A DNA stretch of 13,190 nucleotides. It comes from Syntrophomonadaceae bacterium. GTDB taxonomy: Bacteria; Bacillota; Ch66; Ch109. The stretch is taken from the NCBI GenBank assembly GCA_012512295.1, contig JAAZDI010000345.1:1-13190 (forward strand). The letters run 5' to 3'. Under the pieces are notes generated by a model that was not told the origin of the DNA, did not search any database, and saw only the letters and a program-made list of their open reading frames with translations. The position numbers and the translations under genes are program-made. Shown here piece after piece: positions 1 through 7,140 of the stretch (position 1 is its first letter; every line of letters begins with the position of its first letter).

Positions 1-83
1 CGCAAAAGTCGTCCTAGATTGACTAATAATTCACGAGTTAAAGATTAGGTATACTTGATTCGATTTATTTGGAGGTGTTGTTA

Positions 84-407
84 TTGATAATAAAAGGCAG
101 CAAAGGTAAACAGTTAGGTTTAGGGGCGGGGTTACTATTTTTTTTCTTATTAACTATGTTAGCTGGTTGTCAATTACCAGGATTTCAGCCAAAAACTTCA
201 GAGTCACCTCCTGTTTTAACCAAAGTTGAGGTACATTTTACCGGGAACTCAGAACCTCTTGTCGGCTATATTAAAGATTTAGATGTAGCTAAAGACGGAA
301 CTGTGTATCAAGGCGGTTCTTCAATCGCCCGACTATATGATCAGAATGGTAATTTAATAGCTGTTTTTAATTATGCTCGGGTTGAGTACATTAAAATAAT
401 TATTTAA
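84..407 (+). CDS. Small predicted lipoprotein of unknown function
   Basis: This protein of about 107 residues is probably exported and lipid-anchored to the outer face of the membrane. The chosen start is the TTG at 84, because a strong Shine-Dalgarno sequence, GGAGGTG (71-77), lies 6 bases before it; a TTG further upstream at 69 overlaps that site and is unlikely. The N-terminus is basic (residues 4-9), followed by a hydrophobic stretch (about 13-27) and a lipobox LAGC with the acceptor Cys at residue 29. The mature part has a Pro/Ser/Thr-rich linker and then a short, apparently beta-rich domain with the segments VEVHFTG, GYIKDL, YQGGSS and FNYARVEYI. I do not recognise a named family. A chemotaxis receptor follows 150 bases later on the same strand, but nothing links the two functionally. 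Start and lipoprotein nature are moderately sure; function is unknown. Confidence 0.7.
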   Translation: MIIKGSKGKQLGLGAGLLFFFLLTMLAGCQLPGFQPKTSESPPVLTKVEVHFTGNSEPLVGYIKDLDVAKDGTVYQGGSSIARLYDQNGNLIAVFNYARVEYIKIII

Positions 408-557
408 CAGAAGGATTTTCTGACCTTATGTAGAAAAATCTAACAATAAGTATTTTGGCGATGAAGGGAGGTCCTAGCTTTATCTTCTACCTAAATATAA
501 ATCCTTGGGAATGTAGCTACAGACATACTCTATTTCCCGGCTGACAGGAGGGAGCGG
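408..557 (+). other. Intergenic region before the chemoreceptor, imperfect hairpin
   Basis: This 150-base gap contains an imperfect 10-bp hairpin (arms 412-421 and 432-441, one mismatch and one G-U pair). It lacks a T-tract, so it is a poor terminator. A perfect 10-bp palindrome, TGTAGCTACA, lies at 512-521. The chemoreceptor ribosome binding site AGGAGGG is at 546-552, 5 bases before its ATG. I found no convincing SigmaA or SigmaD promoter and no cyclic-di-GMP riboswitch signature. Confidence 0.3.
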
Positions 558-2252
558 ATGAAGAAAATACGGATTGGGGTTAGGCTAAAACTAGGCATTG
601 TTTTTGCTTCAATAGTAATTCTTCTGGCACTTAGTATGGGAAGTTATGCCTACGTAACCATAAAGGACAAAGTATATGGATTTGCTCAAGAAAAATTAAA
701 ATCTGACTTGCAATTAGGTCGGAAGTTAATAGATACTCGTTACCCAGGGGATTGGTCAATTAAACAGGGTCAACTCTACAAAGGGGATACCTTAATGGAA
801 GGTGATCTAAGCATAATAGACGAGATCGGCAACCTGACTTCCGACTCGGTTACCATCTTTAGGGGCAATACACGAGTCGCTACTAATGTTTCTATTGATG
901 GAGTACGGCAAGTTAATACCCAAGCCGCACCAGAGGTTCAAGAAAAAGTACTGCGCCAAGGCAAAACTTTCCTGGGAGAAGCAGATGTCGTAGGAATTCG
1001 TAACCTAACCGCTTATGAACCAATTCTCAATTCACAGAATGAAGTAATTGGGATGTGGTTTGTGGGAGTGCCAGTGACACCATATGAGCAGATGGTGAAT
1101 AAATTCCGCAATAGTTTGATTTTATTTGGTATCTTTGGATATCTACTAACCATGAGCGCAGCCGGAATGTTCTCTTCAAAGATATCGAAAAGAATTTTGC
1201 TGGTAGCCGAGGCCATGAAAAAGGCAGAAGCGGGGGATTTGACAACCACCGTTCAGCTTAAGGTTAATGACGAACTGGGACAATTAGCCTGCAGTTTCAA
1301 CCAAATGATGGCTAATTTGCAAGGTCTCATACATAAGATTGATGAGGTTGGTCTGCAGATTAATAGTTCCGCCGAAGAATTAAGTGCCGGGGCCGAAGAA
1401 GCGGCAGAGGCTATCGGAGTGATGACCAAAAGCCTTCAGGAAGTTACTGTAAATACAATGACGCAGTCTAACAATGTTGATAAGACGGCCACCATGGTAG
1501 AACGAATGTCCGAAGGTGTTCAACAAGTAGCCCGTAACTCAACTCAAGCTTCAACTGCCTCCCTAGAAGCAGCTGGAGTGGCTGAAGAAGGAGGAGAGCT
1601 GATCAAGCAGGCAGTTGGTCAAATGACAATAATCGACAAGGCAGTTACGGATTCAGCCTTAAAAGTTCAATCTTTGGGAGAAAAATCCCTGGAAATAGGG
1701 CAGATTGTTGATGTTATTACCAGCATCGCTGGACAAACAAATTTACTAGCCCTTAATGCCGCCATTGAGGCAGCACGGGCAGGAGAACAAGGACGGGGAT
1801 TTGCAGTTGTGGCTGAGGAAGTGCGGCAGCTAGCCGAACAGTCCGCGGAAGCAGCTAAAAGAATCGCCCAGTTAATTAATGAAATCCAGCAAGAGACCCA
1901 AATTGCAGTTCAGGCGATGAACCAGGGGACAATTGAGGTTAAGAACGGCCTGGAAGCTGTCTCTTGCGCGGGTAAGTCCTTTGCTGACATCGTCCAGGCT
2001 ATTCAGAAAGTCAATCGGGAAATTGAAGCAGTTAGTGCTTCTAATCAAGAAATTGCTGCCAACTCCGAGGAAGTGGCGCGAGCGGCTGGTGGAATTCGTA
2101 ATCTAGCTCTAAATTGTTATGCCGGTGCTAGAGAAGTTTCTGCAACGGCTGAAAAACAATTGTCAGCTACCCAGCAGGTTGCTAACTCCGCTGTAGCCTT
2201 GGCTCGAATTTCTCAGGATTTAAAAGAAGCTGTACAACAATTTAAAATCTAA
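558..2252 (+). CDS. Methyl-accepting chemotaxis protein with Cache-like sensor
   Basis: This is a 564-residue transmembrane chemoreceptor that would sense an extracellular ligand and control the CheA kinase. The order is: TM1 (about 12-32); an extracellular domain (about 35-183) whose pattern TIFRGNTRVATNV, then VLRQGKTFLGEADVVG and a final EVIGMWFVGV is typical of single-Cache (sCache_3-like) sensors; TM2 (about 187-205); a HAMP linker (about 208-260); and a long helical signalling domain. The highly conserved hairpin tip is present at about 384-430, including IAGQTNLLALNAAIEAARAG and GRGFAVVAEEVRQLAEQS. The protein ends in VQQFKI with no CheR-tethering pentapeptide, which is common in Firmicutes. 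The ATG at 558 has AGGAGGG 5 bases upstream. The gene stands alone: no che or flagellar genes are nearby and a terminator follows. The ligand cannot be deduced. Confidence 0.95.
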   Translation: MKKIRIGVRLKLGIVFASIVILLALSMGSYAYVTIKDKVYGFAQEKLKSDLQLGRKLIDTRYPGDWSIKQGQLYKGDTLMEGDLSIIDEIGNLTSDSVTIFRGNTRVATNVSIDGVRQVNTQAAPEVQEKVLRQGKTFLGEADVVGIRNLTAYEPILNSQNEVIGMWFVGVPVTPYEQMVNKFRNSLILFGIFGYLLTMSAAGMFSSKISKRILLVAEAMKKAEAGDLTTTVQLKVNDELGQLACSFNQMMANLQGLIHKIDEVGLQINSSAEELSAGAEEAAEAIGVMTKSLQEVTVNTMTQSNNVDKTATMVERMSEGVQQVARNSTQASTASLEAAGVAEEGGELIKQAVGQMTIIDKAVTDSALKVQSLGEKSLEIGQIVDVITSIAGQTNLLALNAAIEAARAGEQGRGFAVVAEEVRQLAEQSAEAAKRIAQLINEIQQETQIAVQAMNQGTIEVKNGLEAVSCAGKSFADIVQAIQKVNREIEAVSASNQEIAANSEEVARAAGGIRNLALNCYAGAREVSATAEKQLSATQQVANSAVALARISQDLKEAVQQFKI

Positions 2253-2291
2253 TCTCTTAAAATCTAGTCTCAAAAAATTTATTTCAGCAAT

Positions 2292-2340
2292 AAACCCGGA
2301 TCCGAATTGTGATAAAATAGATCTGGGTTTGTTACTTTTT
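2292..2340 (+). terminator. Rho-independent terminator after the chemoreceptor gene
   Basis: AAACCCGGATC (2292-2302) pairs with GATCTGGGTTT (2320-2330) over 11 bp with one G-U pair, around a 17-base loop. A T-rich run ending in TTTTT (2336-2340) follows. It lies 39 bases after the chemoreceptor stop codon and separates it from the YkgJ-type gene. Confidence 0.75.
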
Positions 2341-2397
2341 ACTCCTAATAGTTCCGATTTTAAACAGACTTAATTTATTATAACGGAGACAAATTAT

Positions 2398-3084
2398 ATG
2401 GTGCAAATCCTTGATTTTGTAGTTCGTAACCGATTGGGCTTTGACGTTCGAATAAACTCTGCCCAGGCAACAGTTGAAGACTACCGCCGAGCACTTAATG
2501 AATGGATAGATCAAAAGAAATGGGCTCGTTTACGAAATCCATCAGTAATTAATTGTGCCGGCTGTAATCGCTGTTGTCAGGAACGAATTCCTCTAACGAT
2601 AATAGATATTATAAACCTTAAACAAGCTAATGAGTCCGGAGTCGAGGCCGATAACACAATTGTCGGAGAAGTACAAAAATGGGGGTATGTTTGGGCAAAA
2701 GGTCCAATAGTTGATATTACGCTTCGGCGATTGACTAGTGGAACCTGTATATTTCTTGACCCGAGCACCTCGCTTTGTCGAATATATGCACATCGTCCCT
2801 TCGTTTGTCAAACTTATATTTGTTGTCCCAGCAGTCAGAGAGCTCAGTCCTTACGCGAAACAATAGTCAATAAAGGGGAAGATGAGCTGGTCCGATTATG
2901 GTTACAAGAGTTAATTCAATCAGGAGTAGACATTCAAAACTCTCCGCCAGTGAACCAGGGTAAAGAAGTATGTTTGTCCCTGACGGATTGGTCGGTTACC
3001 CCTTTTACCGGGACTGAAAGCTGGTCACAGGTTAAACTGAGAGATTTATGCCCCGATCATTTATGGGAAGCTTTACGACGATGA
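2398..3084 (+). CDS. YkgJ-family cysteine-cluster protein
   Basis: This is a 228-residue soluble protein with the CxxCxxCC signature of the YkgJ/UPF0153 family (putative zinc- or iron-chelating domain): Cys53, Cys56, Cys59 and Cys60. Further cysteines follow in the usual family pattern: Cys117 in GTCIFLD, Cys127 and Cys137 in CRIYAHRPFVC, then the pair Cys142-Cys143. The YAHRP segment between the later cysteines is characteristic. The family is widespread, but its biochemical role is not firmly established; metal binding is inferred from the cysteines. The ATG at 2398 has a modest GGAG (2385-2388) 9 bases upstream. The N-terminal 50 residues and the C-terminal region (about 160-228, including a late Cys in RDLCPDH) lie outside the recognisable core. 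It follows a terminator, so it is probably transcribed separately from the chemoreceptor. Confidence 0.85.
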   Translation: MVQILDFVVRNRLGFDVRINSAQATVEDYRRALNEWIDQKKWARLRNPSVINCAGCNRCCQERIPLTIIDIINLKQANESGVEADNTIVGEVQKWGYVWAKGPIVDITLRRLTSGTCIFLDPSTSLCRIYAHRPFVCQTYICCPSSQRAQSLRETIVNKGEDELVRLWLQELIQSGVDIQNSPPVNQGKEVCLSLTDWSVTPFTGTESWSQVKLRDLCPDHLWEALRR

Positions 3085-3196
3085 GGTTATTCTTTCCCCA
3101 AGAGCCTTGAATTACCGAAGAAAAAGAACAAAGCCAACCAGGAAAAACAATAACAATAGCGAATTAAAGTTATAGGAATATCAACTGGTATTGCAG

Positions 3197-3276
3197 GTTG
3201 TTATTTATAAGGAGCGTGTCCGTTCAAGAGGGGATTGTTGTTATTTATAAGGGGGGATTAGCGTGTCCGTTCAAGA
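3197..3276 (+). repeat. Rearranged duplication of the start region of the YlaI-like gene
   Basis: Three short blocks each occur twice in 80 bases. Block A, GTTGTTATTTATAAGG, is at 3197-3212 and 3237-3252. Block B, AGCGTGTCCGTTCAAGA, is at 3213-3229 and 3260-3276. Block C, GGGGATT, is at 3230-3236 and 3253-3259. The order is A-B-C-A-C-B, so the second copy is the first with C moved between A and B. Block B carries the GTG start and first codons of the YlaI-like gene. In the first copy the GGAG sits only one base before the GTG, too close for good initiation. In the second the inserted C block gives a G-rich Shine-Dalgarno at normal distance. Confidence 0.9.
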
Positions 3277-3457
3277 ACAGAAGAAGTTTGTTCAAACCCG
3301 GTGCGCCTTTTGTGGTCGTAAAGAGGATATACCAGCCGGTCATAAAGACTATGAAAAAATTAGGTTAAATGTAAAAGTTGTATATATCTGTGATCATTGT
3401 AATAACAAGGCGCGTTATGATGCTGATGAATCATTAAAACCCAAAAAACCGATGTAA
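3263..3457 (+). CDS. Small zinc-ribbon protein, YlaI/DUF2197 family
   Basis: This 64-residue protein has two CxxC knuckles, Cys14-Ala-Phe-Cys17 and Cys43-Asp-His-Cys46, spaced as in a treble-clef or zinc-ribbon fold. The phrase CGRKEDI and the central Y-I-C-D-H-C segment match the small DUF2197/YlaI proteins of Firmicutes, whose function is unknown. Binding of one zinc ion is inferred from the four cysteines. The start is the GTG at 3263, preceded by AAGGGGGG (3249-3256) at a spacing of 6 bases. The region upstream is a rearranged duplication that also contains a second, out-of-frame copy of the same start at 3216. The alpha/beta hydrolase begins 10 bases after the stop, so the two are probably co-transcribed. 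The family call is fairly sure. Confidence 0.8.
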   Translation: MSVQEQKKFVQTRCAFCGRKEDIPAGHKDYEKIRLNVKVVYICDHCNNKARYDADESLKPKKPM

Positions 3458-3467
3458 GTATAAACGA

Positions 3468-4262
3468 ATGAAGGGATTACCGTTGGAAAAAGTATGGTTT
3501 ACTAATTCACGGGGAGAGAGACTTACCGCAGTATTTCAACAACCAGAGTGTACGCCAGGAGCCACCCTGATCATGACCCATGGGTTTCGCGGTAGTAAAG
3601 AGGGAGGTGGTCGGGCGGTCCTCTTGGGTAAAGAATTGGTAAAGCGGGGCTATGGCGTATTCCGGTTTGATTTTAGTGGTGTTGGGGAAAGCGAAGGAGA
3701 TTTTTCAGAAATCACCCTGGCCCGTCAGGTTGATGACTTGCTGGCGGCAGTGAATTGGGTCCTTAATTTTGGTACCGGTCCCAGGATACCCTTAGTAGGA
3801 CTTGGGCGCAGTTTCGGAGGAAGTACTTTGCTTGCGGCAACTGCCAACGAATCAAGAATTGCCGGGGTTTGCTTGTGGTCAACGCCTTTCGACCTCCCCC
3901 AAACATTTAGGCGGATTTTAGGAGAATACTTCACTCGGCTGGAGTTAGGAGAAACAAGAGTCGAACTATGTGATGAAAAGGGAGTATTCAGCCTAAAACC
4001 TACTTTTGTCCATGGCCTCTATCATTTCAAAGTGGAACAAGTGCTGAGCCGGCTTAGTCCACGTCCGATTCTAATTATTCATGGTGAAAATGATGAAGTA
4101 GTTGATGTTCAACAGGCCAAACAGGCTTATGCCTTAGCTTCGCAACCTAAGTCAATTCACATCATTCCTAAGGGAGATCATCAGTTTCTGCAAACTTGGG
4201 AACAGGTCTGGCATCTGCTGTTTGAATGGCTTGATCAGTATTATCCGGTCCCGGATAAGTAA
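3468..4262 (+). CDS. Alpha/beta hydrolase (serine esterase/peptidase-like)
   Basis: This is a 264-residue cytoplasmic protein of the alpha/beta-hydrolase superfamily. The oxyanion-hole motif HGF is at residues 38-40. The nucleophile elbow G-R-S-F-G-G places the catalytic serine at 115. The acid is likely Asp209 in HGENDEVV and the base His238 in GDHQF, in the expected order and spacing. FDFSGVGESEG (about 66-76) is the usual strand-turn before the nucleophile. The closest named groups are BAAT/dienelactone-hydrolase-like or S9-like hydrolases; the substrate is unknown. The start is uncertain: the ATG at 3468 has no clear ribosome binding site, whereas the in-frame TTG at 3483 has AAGGGA (3471-3476) 6 bases upstream and would give a protein beginning at LEKVWF, a common beginning for this family. 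It lies 10 bases after the zinc-ribbon gene and before a strong terminator. Confidence 0.9.
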   Translation: MKGLPLEKVWFTNSRGERLTAVFQQPECTPGATLIMTHGFRGSKEGGGRAVLLGKELVKRGYGVFRFDFSGVGESEGDFSEITLARQVDDLLAAVNWVLNFGTGPRIPLVGLGRSFGGSTLLAATANESRIAGVCLWSTPFDLPQTFRRILGEYFTRLELGETRVELCDEKGVFSLKPTFVHGLYHFKVEQVLSRLSPRPILIIHGENDEVVDVQQAKQAYALASQPKSIHIIPKGDHQFLQTWEQVWHLLFEWLDQYYPVPDK

Positions 4263-4508
4263 ATTAACCCATTGGGTTGTTAAAACAAGTAATTAATTTT
4301 TAAGTTAATTAAAAATAAGTCGATAGATTTATGACAAGAGTCCTCATTATTAATTGAGGACTCTATTTTTATGTCGATTCTCTCTAAATCAATAATACAA
4401 TAAATCAAAAATAATGTTAATATATTACAAAATTGGATGAAGGAAACATAAATTCTTTATAGAAAATAATTAGTATAAATTTGCAACTCGGATAGGGGGT
4501 ACTTTATC
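4263..4508 (+). other. AT-rich intergenic region before the coiled-coil gene
   Basis: Besides the terminator at 4337-4370, this 246-base gap holds a small hairpin, AACCC/GGGTT (4266-4278), and an AT-only hairpin, ATTTTTAA/TTAAAAAT (4296-4303 and 4309-4316). A possible weak SigmaA promoter, TTGGAT (4433-4438), 17 bases, TTTATA (4456-4461), precedes the coiled-coil gene; each box matches the consensus at only three of six positions. The ribosome binding site AGGGGGT (4494-4500) lies 8 bases before the ATG at 4509. Confidence 0.35.
4337..4370 (+). terminator. Strong rho-independent terminator after the hydrolase
   Basis: AGAGTCCTCA (4337-4346) pairs perfectly with TGAGGACTCT (4355-4364) around an 8-base loop, followed by ATTTTT. 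It lies about 75 bases after the hydrolase stop and ends the zinc-ribbon/hydrolase unit. Confidence 0.92.
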
Positions 4509-5549
4509 ATGGGTAAGGCTAAGCCTCGTAAACAACAATTATCGGCAGAACGAAAAGAGGTTGCCGAGAAAAAAATACTCCAGCCAGTACCTATTACGGT
4601 CCCAGCACCCATGCCTTTATTGTCAACATCAGCAGACAAATTAAATCACAGTGTTGAAGAATTATTTTTTGAAGTTGACCAAGTACATACTCTGGAAACC
4701 CGTCTCAAAAGAAAAGATAACCTGCTGCAGCAACAACAAAAGAAGATCCAATCACTAAAGCAACGGATAACTCGCCTAGAGGGAGAAGCGCGTAATCGCA
4801 ACCGAACCATCGCTAGTTATCAAGCTGAATTAATTCAGTTCAGCAAGGATCTGGAAGATCGACAAAGTCAGATTAAAGCATTGGAGGCTAGTGTTGAGGA
4901 AATATGCCAACAAATCGAAGATGTTCACAAGGAAAAACAATTAATAGAGGAAGAAAAATCTCAACTGGCGACGGAATTAACCAAAGTTCAAAATAAATTA
5001 GCGATGGCCGAAAAGGAGGTTGCCGGTCTGCGGACTGAACTTAAACAAAAGGTCCAGGACTCAGCCCTAATCAGTAAAGAGTTGAAGGAACAAAAAAAAG
5101 CTTATCATGAATTACAAGAGTCATTTGATGTTTTATTAGCTCAAAATACCGATTTGGACCGGCAGGTACAAGATTTAAAAAGGCTCCGAGAAGAAATGGA
5201 AAGCCGATATACTAAAACACTTGATAATCTTAAGGCTGAAGTTAGAATTCGTCAAGGTGAGTGCAGCAAACTTCTTCGTGAATTACAAGAATTAAAAAGA
5301 GAAAGGGAGGATTTAGAAAGGCTTATCGATGGCATTGAACTAAAAGCTGAGATGTTAACCTCAAATAATTCTTCCTTACAAAGAAAGCTGGAGAAGGTTA
5401 ATCGTCAAAAGGCCAATCTTGAAGAGCAACTAAATCATTGGCTGGTTCGAGGTGCAATGGCAATTGTCCGATTCTTCGGGCGATGGTCGGACGCTGAGGA
5501 TACTCAAGACACACACGTATCAGTCGATAAGCAACAGGTTATGCTATAA
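4509..5549 (+). CDS. Long coiled-coil protein of unknown function
   Basis: This 346-residue protein is dominated by charged, Leu/Glu/Lys/Gln-rich heptads from about residue 50 to 310, predicted to form an extended coiled coil. The N-terminus is strongly basic (KAKPRK at 3-8), followed by a Pro-rich linker (about 25-37). Near the C-terminus the coil is broken by a hydrophobic, Trp-flanked, basic segment, WLVRGAMAIVRFFGRW (311-326), which could be an amphipathic membrane-contacting helix. An acidic and polar tail of about 20 residues follows. There is no signal peptide and no full transmembrane span. Similarity to myosin- or SMC-like proteins would be only compositional: there are no Walker motifs or globular heads. 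It is a single-gene unit with a terminator on each side. A structural or scaffold role is a guess from the architecture. Confidence 0.8.
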   Translation: MGKAKPRKQQLSAERKEVAEKKILQPVPITVPAPMPLLSTSADKLNHSVEELFFEVDQVHTLETRLKRKDNLLQQQQKKIQSLKQRITRLEGEARNRNRTIASYQAELIQFSKDLEDRQSQIKALEASVEEICQQIEDVHKEKQLIEEEKSQLATELTKVQNKLAMAEKEVAGLRTELKQKVQDSALISKELKEQKKAYHELQESFDVLLAQNTDLDRQVQDLKRLREEMESRYTKTLDNLKAEVRIRQGECSKLLRELQELKREREDLERLIDGIELKAEMLTSNNSSLQRKLEKVNRQKANLEEQLNHWLVRGAMAIVRFFGRWSDAEDTQDTHVSVDKQQVML

Positions 5550-5572
5550 AAAATGCAAGTAAATTACCCCCT

Positions 5573-5606
5573 CCCCTGTGTCACTTGAGTGAGCAGGGGA
5601 TTTTTT
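5573..5606 (+). terminator. Rho-independent terminator after the coiled-coil gene
   Basis: CCCCTG (5573-5578) pairs with CAGGGG (5594-5599), with an inner TCAC/GTGA stem separated by a small internal loop. Six T residues follow (5601-5606). It lies 23 bases after the stop codon. Confidence 0.85.
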
Positions 5607-5684
5607 CTGGCTTTTCATAAATCTACTATGATCATTTATAAGAATTATTTATATGACACATTTGGCCGGTAAAAGGGTAAAATA

Positions 5685-6893
5685 ATGATGCTGATTATTA
5701 AGCAAGGGATGAGGGACATGCCTAATTCAATCTGGTTATATCGCTTGTATGATGTAGCTGAAGAAATCAATTTAAACCTAGTCGAACAAATTTTAGCCGA
5801 TACTCGTTCGGCTTCACGGGTCCGTTTGTACCGATTTCCCAGTCAGTCCATCTACTTTCATGACCCGCCAGTGGCCATGGTCTTAGATCAAGTCAGAGTT
5901 AAGTTAGGTTCAGCTACTTTTCAGGGTCACTTCTCTGGTAAGGTCTATGCTTTAGGCGTCATTTCTCTAATCTTAAAAATTGACCTGCCGGCAGAGGATT
6001 ATGAGTCTATTAAAGAATTAGCCTTCTTGCTAGAAGCCCAGGGAAAGATAAAAAGTAATGAGGATTCGGATAACTTTAACGAATTAACGGCACCTGCGTT
6101 TTCTTCAATTCATGACTCTTCCCATTACTCTTCGGGTCAGCTCAATAAGGTAGAAGATGGCCAGGTTGAGGCTCTTTTTTTTAATCAGATCGGTTCGGTC
6201 TGCGAAATCCTGGCTCCGGCCTTAATTAAACCCAGTCAACGTTTCTTTGTCGAGGACTATACGGTGTTTTTTTGCACCGCTTGGCAAGAGGAGTGGGACC
6301 CGTTACCGCTGCTTTTAGGAGAAGATGGGCCTTTTAGTCCTCAACTCCGTGAGGATACCCGGCGCTACTCTTTAAGTTATAGTCCAGATGATCTAACGAT
6401 CATTACCTGGGATTCCGCTTTAGTCTACGATACTGCCGGCAGTCAGGACATTCCTTATTTACTTGAGTTTGCTGTATGTCAATTGTTGGAATTGCGTTAT
6501 TATGACCACCGATTAAATGAGGAAATTGCCAAAATGTATGAAGCCATAGAGGAAGCCCAACAGGTTACTCCCTATCGACGTTATGGCCAGTATCGACGAA
6601 TTATGAAACAAATGATGGAATTGGTAATCGACATAAATGATATTACGGAACGGATTCAAAATTCCTTGAAGGTTACCGGAGATATTTATTACGCTCGTGT
6701 TTATCGCGCTGCCCTGGATGCCTTTCGCTCAAAGATTTGGATGGAAAGTCTTGACCGCAAAGTATCTCTCATTCAACAGAACTATAGCCTTTTAAATAAC
6801 GAAATTGTGAATGAGCGGGGAGCTCTTTTGGAATTGGCAATTGTTTTTTTGATTATTCTGGAGATAGTTTTAGGACTCCTCCAATTGTTGTAA
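5685..6893 (+). CDS. RMD1/DUF155-family protein with C-terminal membrane anchor
   Basis: This 402-residue protein belongs to the RMD1 (DUF155) family, named from yeast proteins such as Rmd1 and Rmd8; bacterial members are uncharacterised. Family traits visible here are an N-terminal globular part with alternating beta strands (VYALGVISLILKIDLP at about 88-103), a middle region with ITWDSALVYD, a helical region (about 260-375) containing YYDHRLNEEI and the MKQMMELVIDINDITERIQ stretch, and a single hydrophobic C-terminal helix (about 379-402) that should tail-anchor it in the membrane. The start at 5685 has AAAGGG (5672-5677) 7 bases upstream. In-frame ATGs at 5688, 5709 and 5718 are alternatives, so the first dozen residues are uncertain. 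Terminators on both sides make it a single-gene unit. The sporulation gene neighbours do not by themselves prove a sporulation role. Confidence 0.8.
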   Translation: MMLIIKQGMRDMPNSIWLYRLYDVAEEINLNLVEQILADTRSASRVRLYRFPSQSIYFHDPPVAMVLDQVRVKLGSATFQGHFSGKVYALGVISLILKIDLPAEDYESIKELAFLLEAQGKIKSNEDSDNFNELTAPAFSSIHDSSHYSSGQLNKVEDGQVEALFFNQIGSVCEILAPALIKPSQRFFVEDYTVFFCTAWQEEWDPLPLLLGEDGPFSPQLREDTRRYSLSYSPDDLTIITWDSALVYDTAGSQDIPYLLEFAVCQLLELRYYDHRLNEEIAKMYEAIEEAQQVTPYRRYGQYRRIMKQMMELVIDINDITERIQNSLKVTGDIYYARVYRAALDAFRSKIWMESLDRKVSLIQQNYSLLNNEIVNERGALLELAIVFLIILEIVLGLLQLL

Positions 6894-7006
6894 GGCGCGA
6901 GACGTGCCGTCTGCAATTGACCATCTGCAACATCATGTTATCGTTCTCGGCCTCATTCGGCCGAATCAAACACAAGCATTGATGATTATACATTAATGAT
7001 ACTTGG

Positions 7007-7033
7007 AGACAGTAAATCGGCTGTCTTTTTTTA
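7007..7033 (+). terminator. Rho-independent terminator after the RMD1-family gene
   Basis: AGACAG (7007-7012) pairs with CTGTCT (7021-7026) around an 8-base loop and runs straight into a long T-tract. The stem is short but the T-tract is strong. It isolates the RMD1-family gene from the cotJ operon. Confidence 0.75.
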
Positions 7034-7068
7034 TTTATTTTAGGTCTGTTAATAACAAAGTCAAAAAG

Positions 7069-7098
7069 GTCACAGTCTAGTCAGTAATTGAATATAAT
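7069..7098 (+). promoter_or_regulatory. Putative SigmaE-type promoter of cotJ
   Basis: GTCACAGT (7069-7076), 14 bases, then AATATAAT (7091-7098) matches the Bacillus SigmaE pattern (about GTCATATT, 14-15 bases, CATACAAT) at six of eight positions in each box. Transcription would start near 7105, before the ribosome binding site. SigmaE control agrees with what is known of cotJ in Bacillus subtilis. The same -10 box also contains TATAAT, so a SigmaA reading is possible, but no good -35 box is present for it. Confidence 0.45.
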
Positions 7099-7140
7099 GG
7101 ATTAATCTTAACCCATGATAAAAGGAGGGTTTATCCGAGA

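Larger units (their letters stand above)
6894..7140 (+). other. Intergenic region before cotJA
   Basis: This 247-base gap holds an inverted repeat, TCGGCC/GGCCGA (6947-6952 and 6959-6964), with a 6-base loop and no T-tract. It also holds a terminator (7007-7033), a SigmaE-like promoter (7069-7098) and the cotJA ribosome binding site AAAGGAGGG (7121-7129). No further gene is evident. Confidence 0.5.

Noticed and set aside
1..68. Promoter for the lipoprotein gene (TTGACT at 19-24, TATACT at 50-55)
   Set aside because: Each box is good alone, but they are 25 bases apart, too far for a normal SigmaA promoter, and neither has a convincing partner at 16-18 bases.
408..557. Possible cyclic-di-GMP riboswitch before the chemoreceptor
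   Set aside because: Such riboswitches often precede chemoreceptors in Clostridia, but I could not find the conserved GEMM core sequence or its paired stems here.
2332..2514. 60-residue minus-strand frame over the start of the YkgJ-type gene
   Set aside because: It overlaps a better supported gene and its leader and has no recognisable features.
3216..3368. 50-codon frame from the upstream duplicated GTG
   Set aside because: The Shine-Dalgarno is one base from the start and the frame runs through the YlaI-like gene out of register. It is reported as part of the duplication, not as a gene.
7090..7121. Alternative SigmaE reading for cotJ with GAATATA as -35 and CATGATAA as -10
   Set aside because: The spacing is too long, and transcription would start inside or after the cotJA ribosome binding site.
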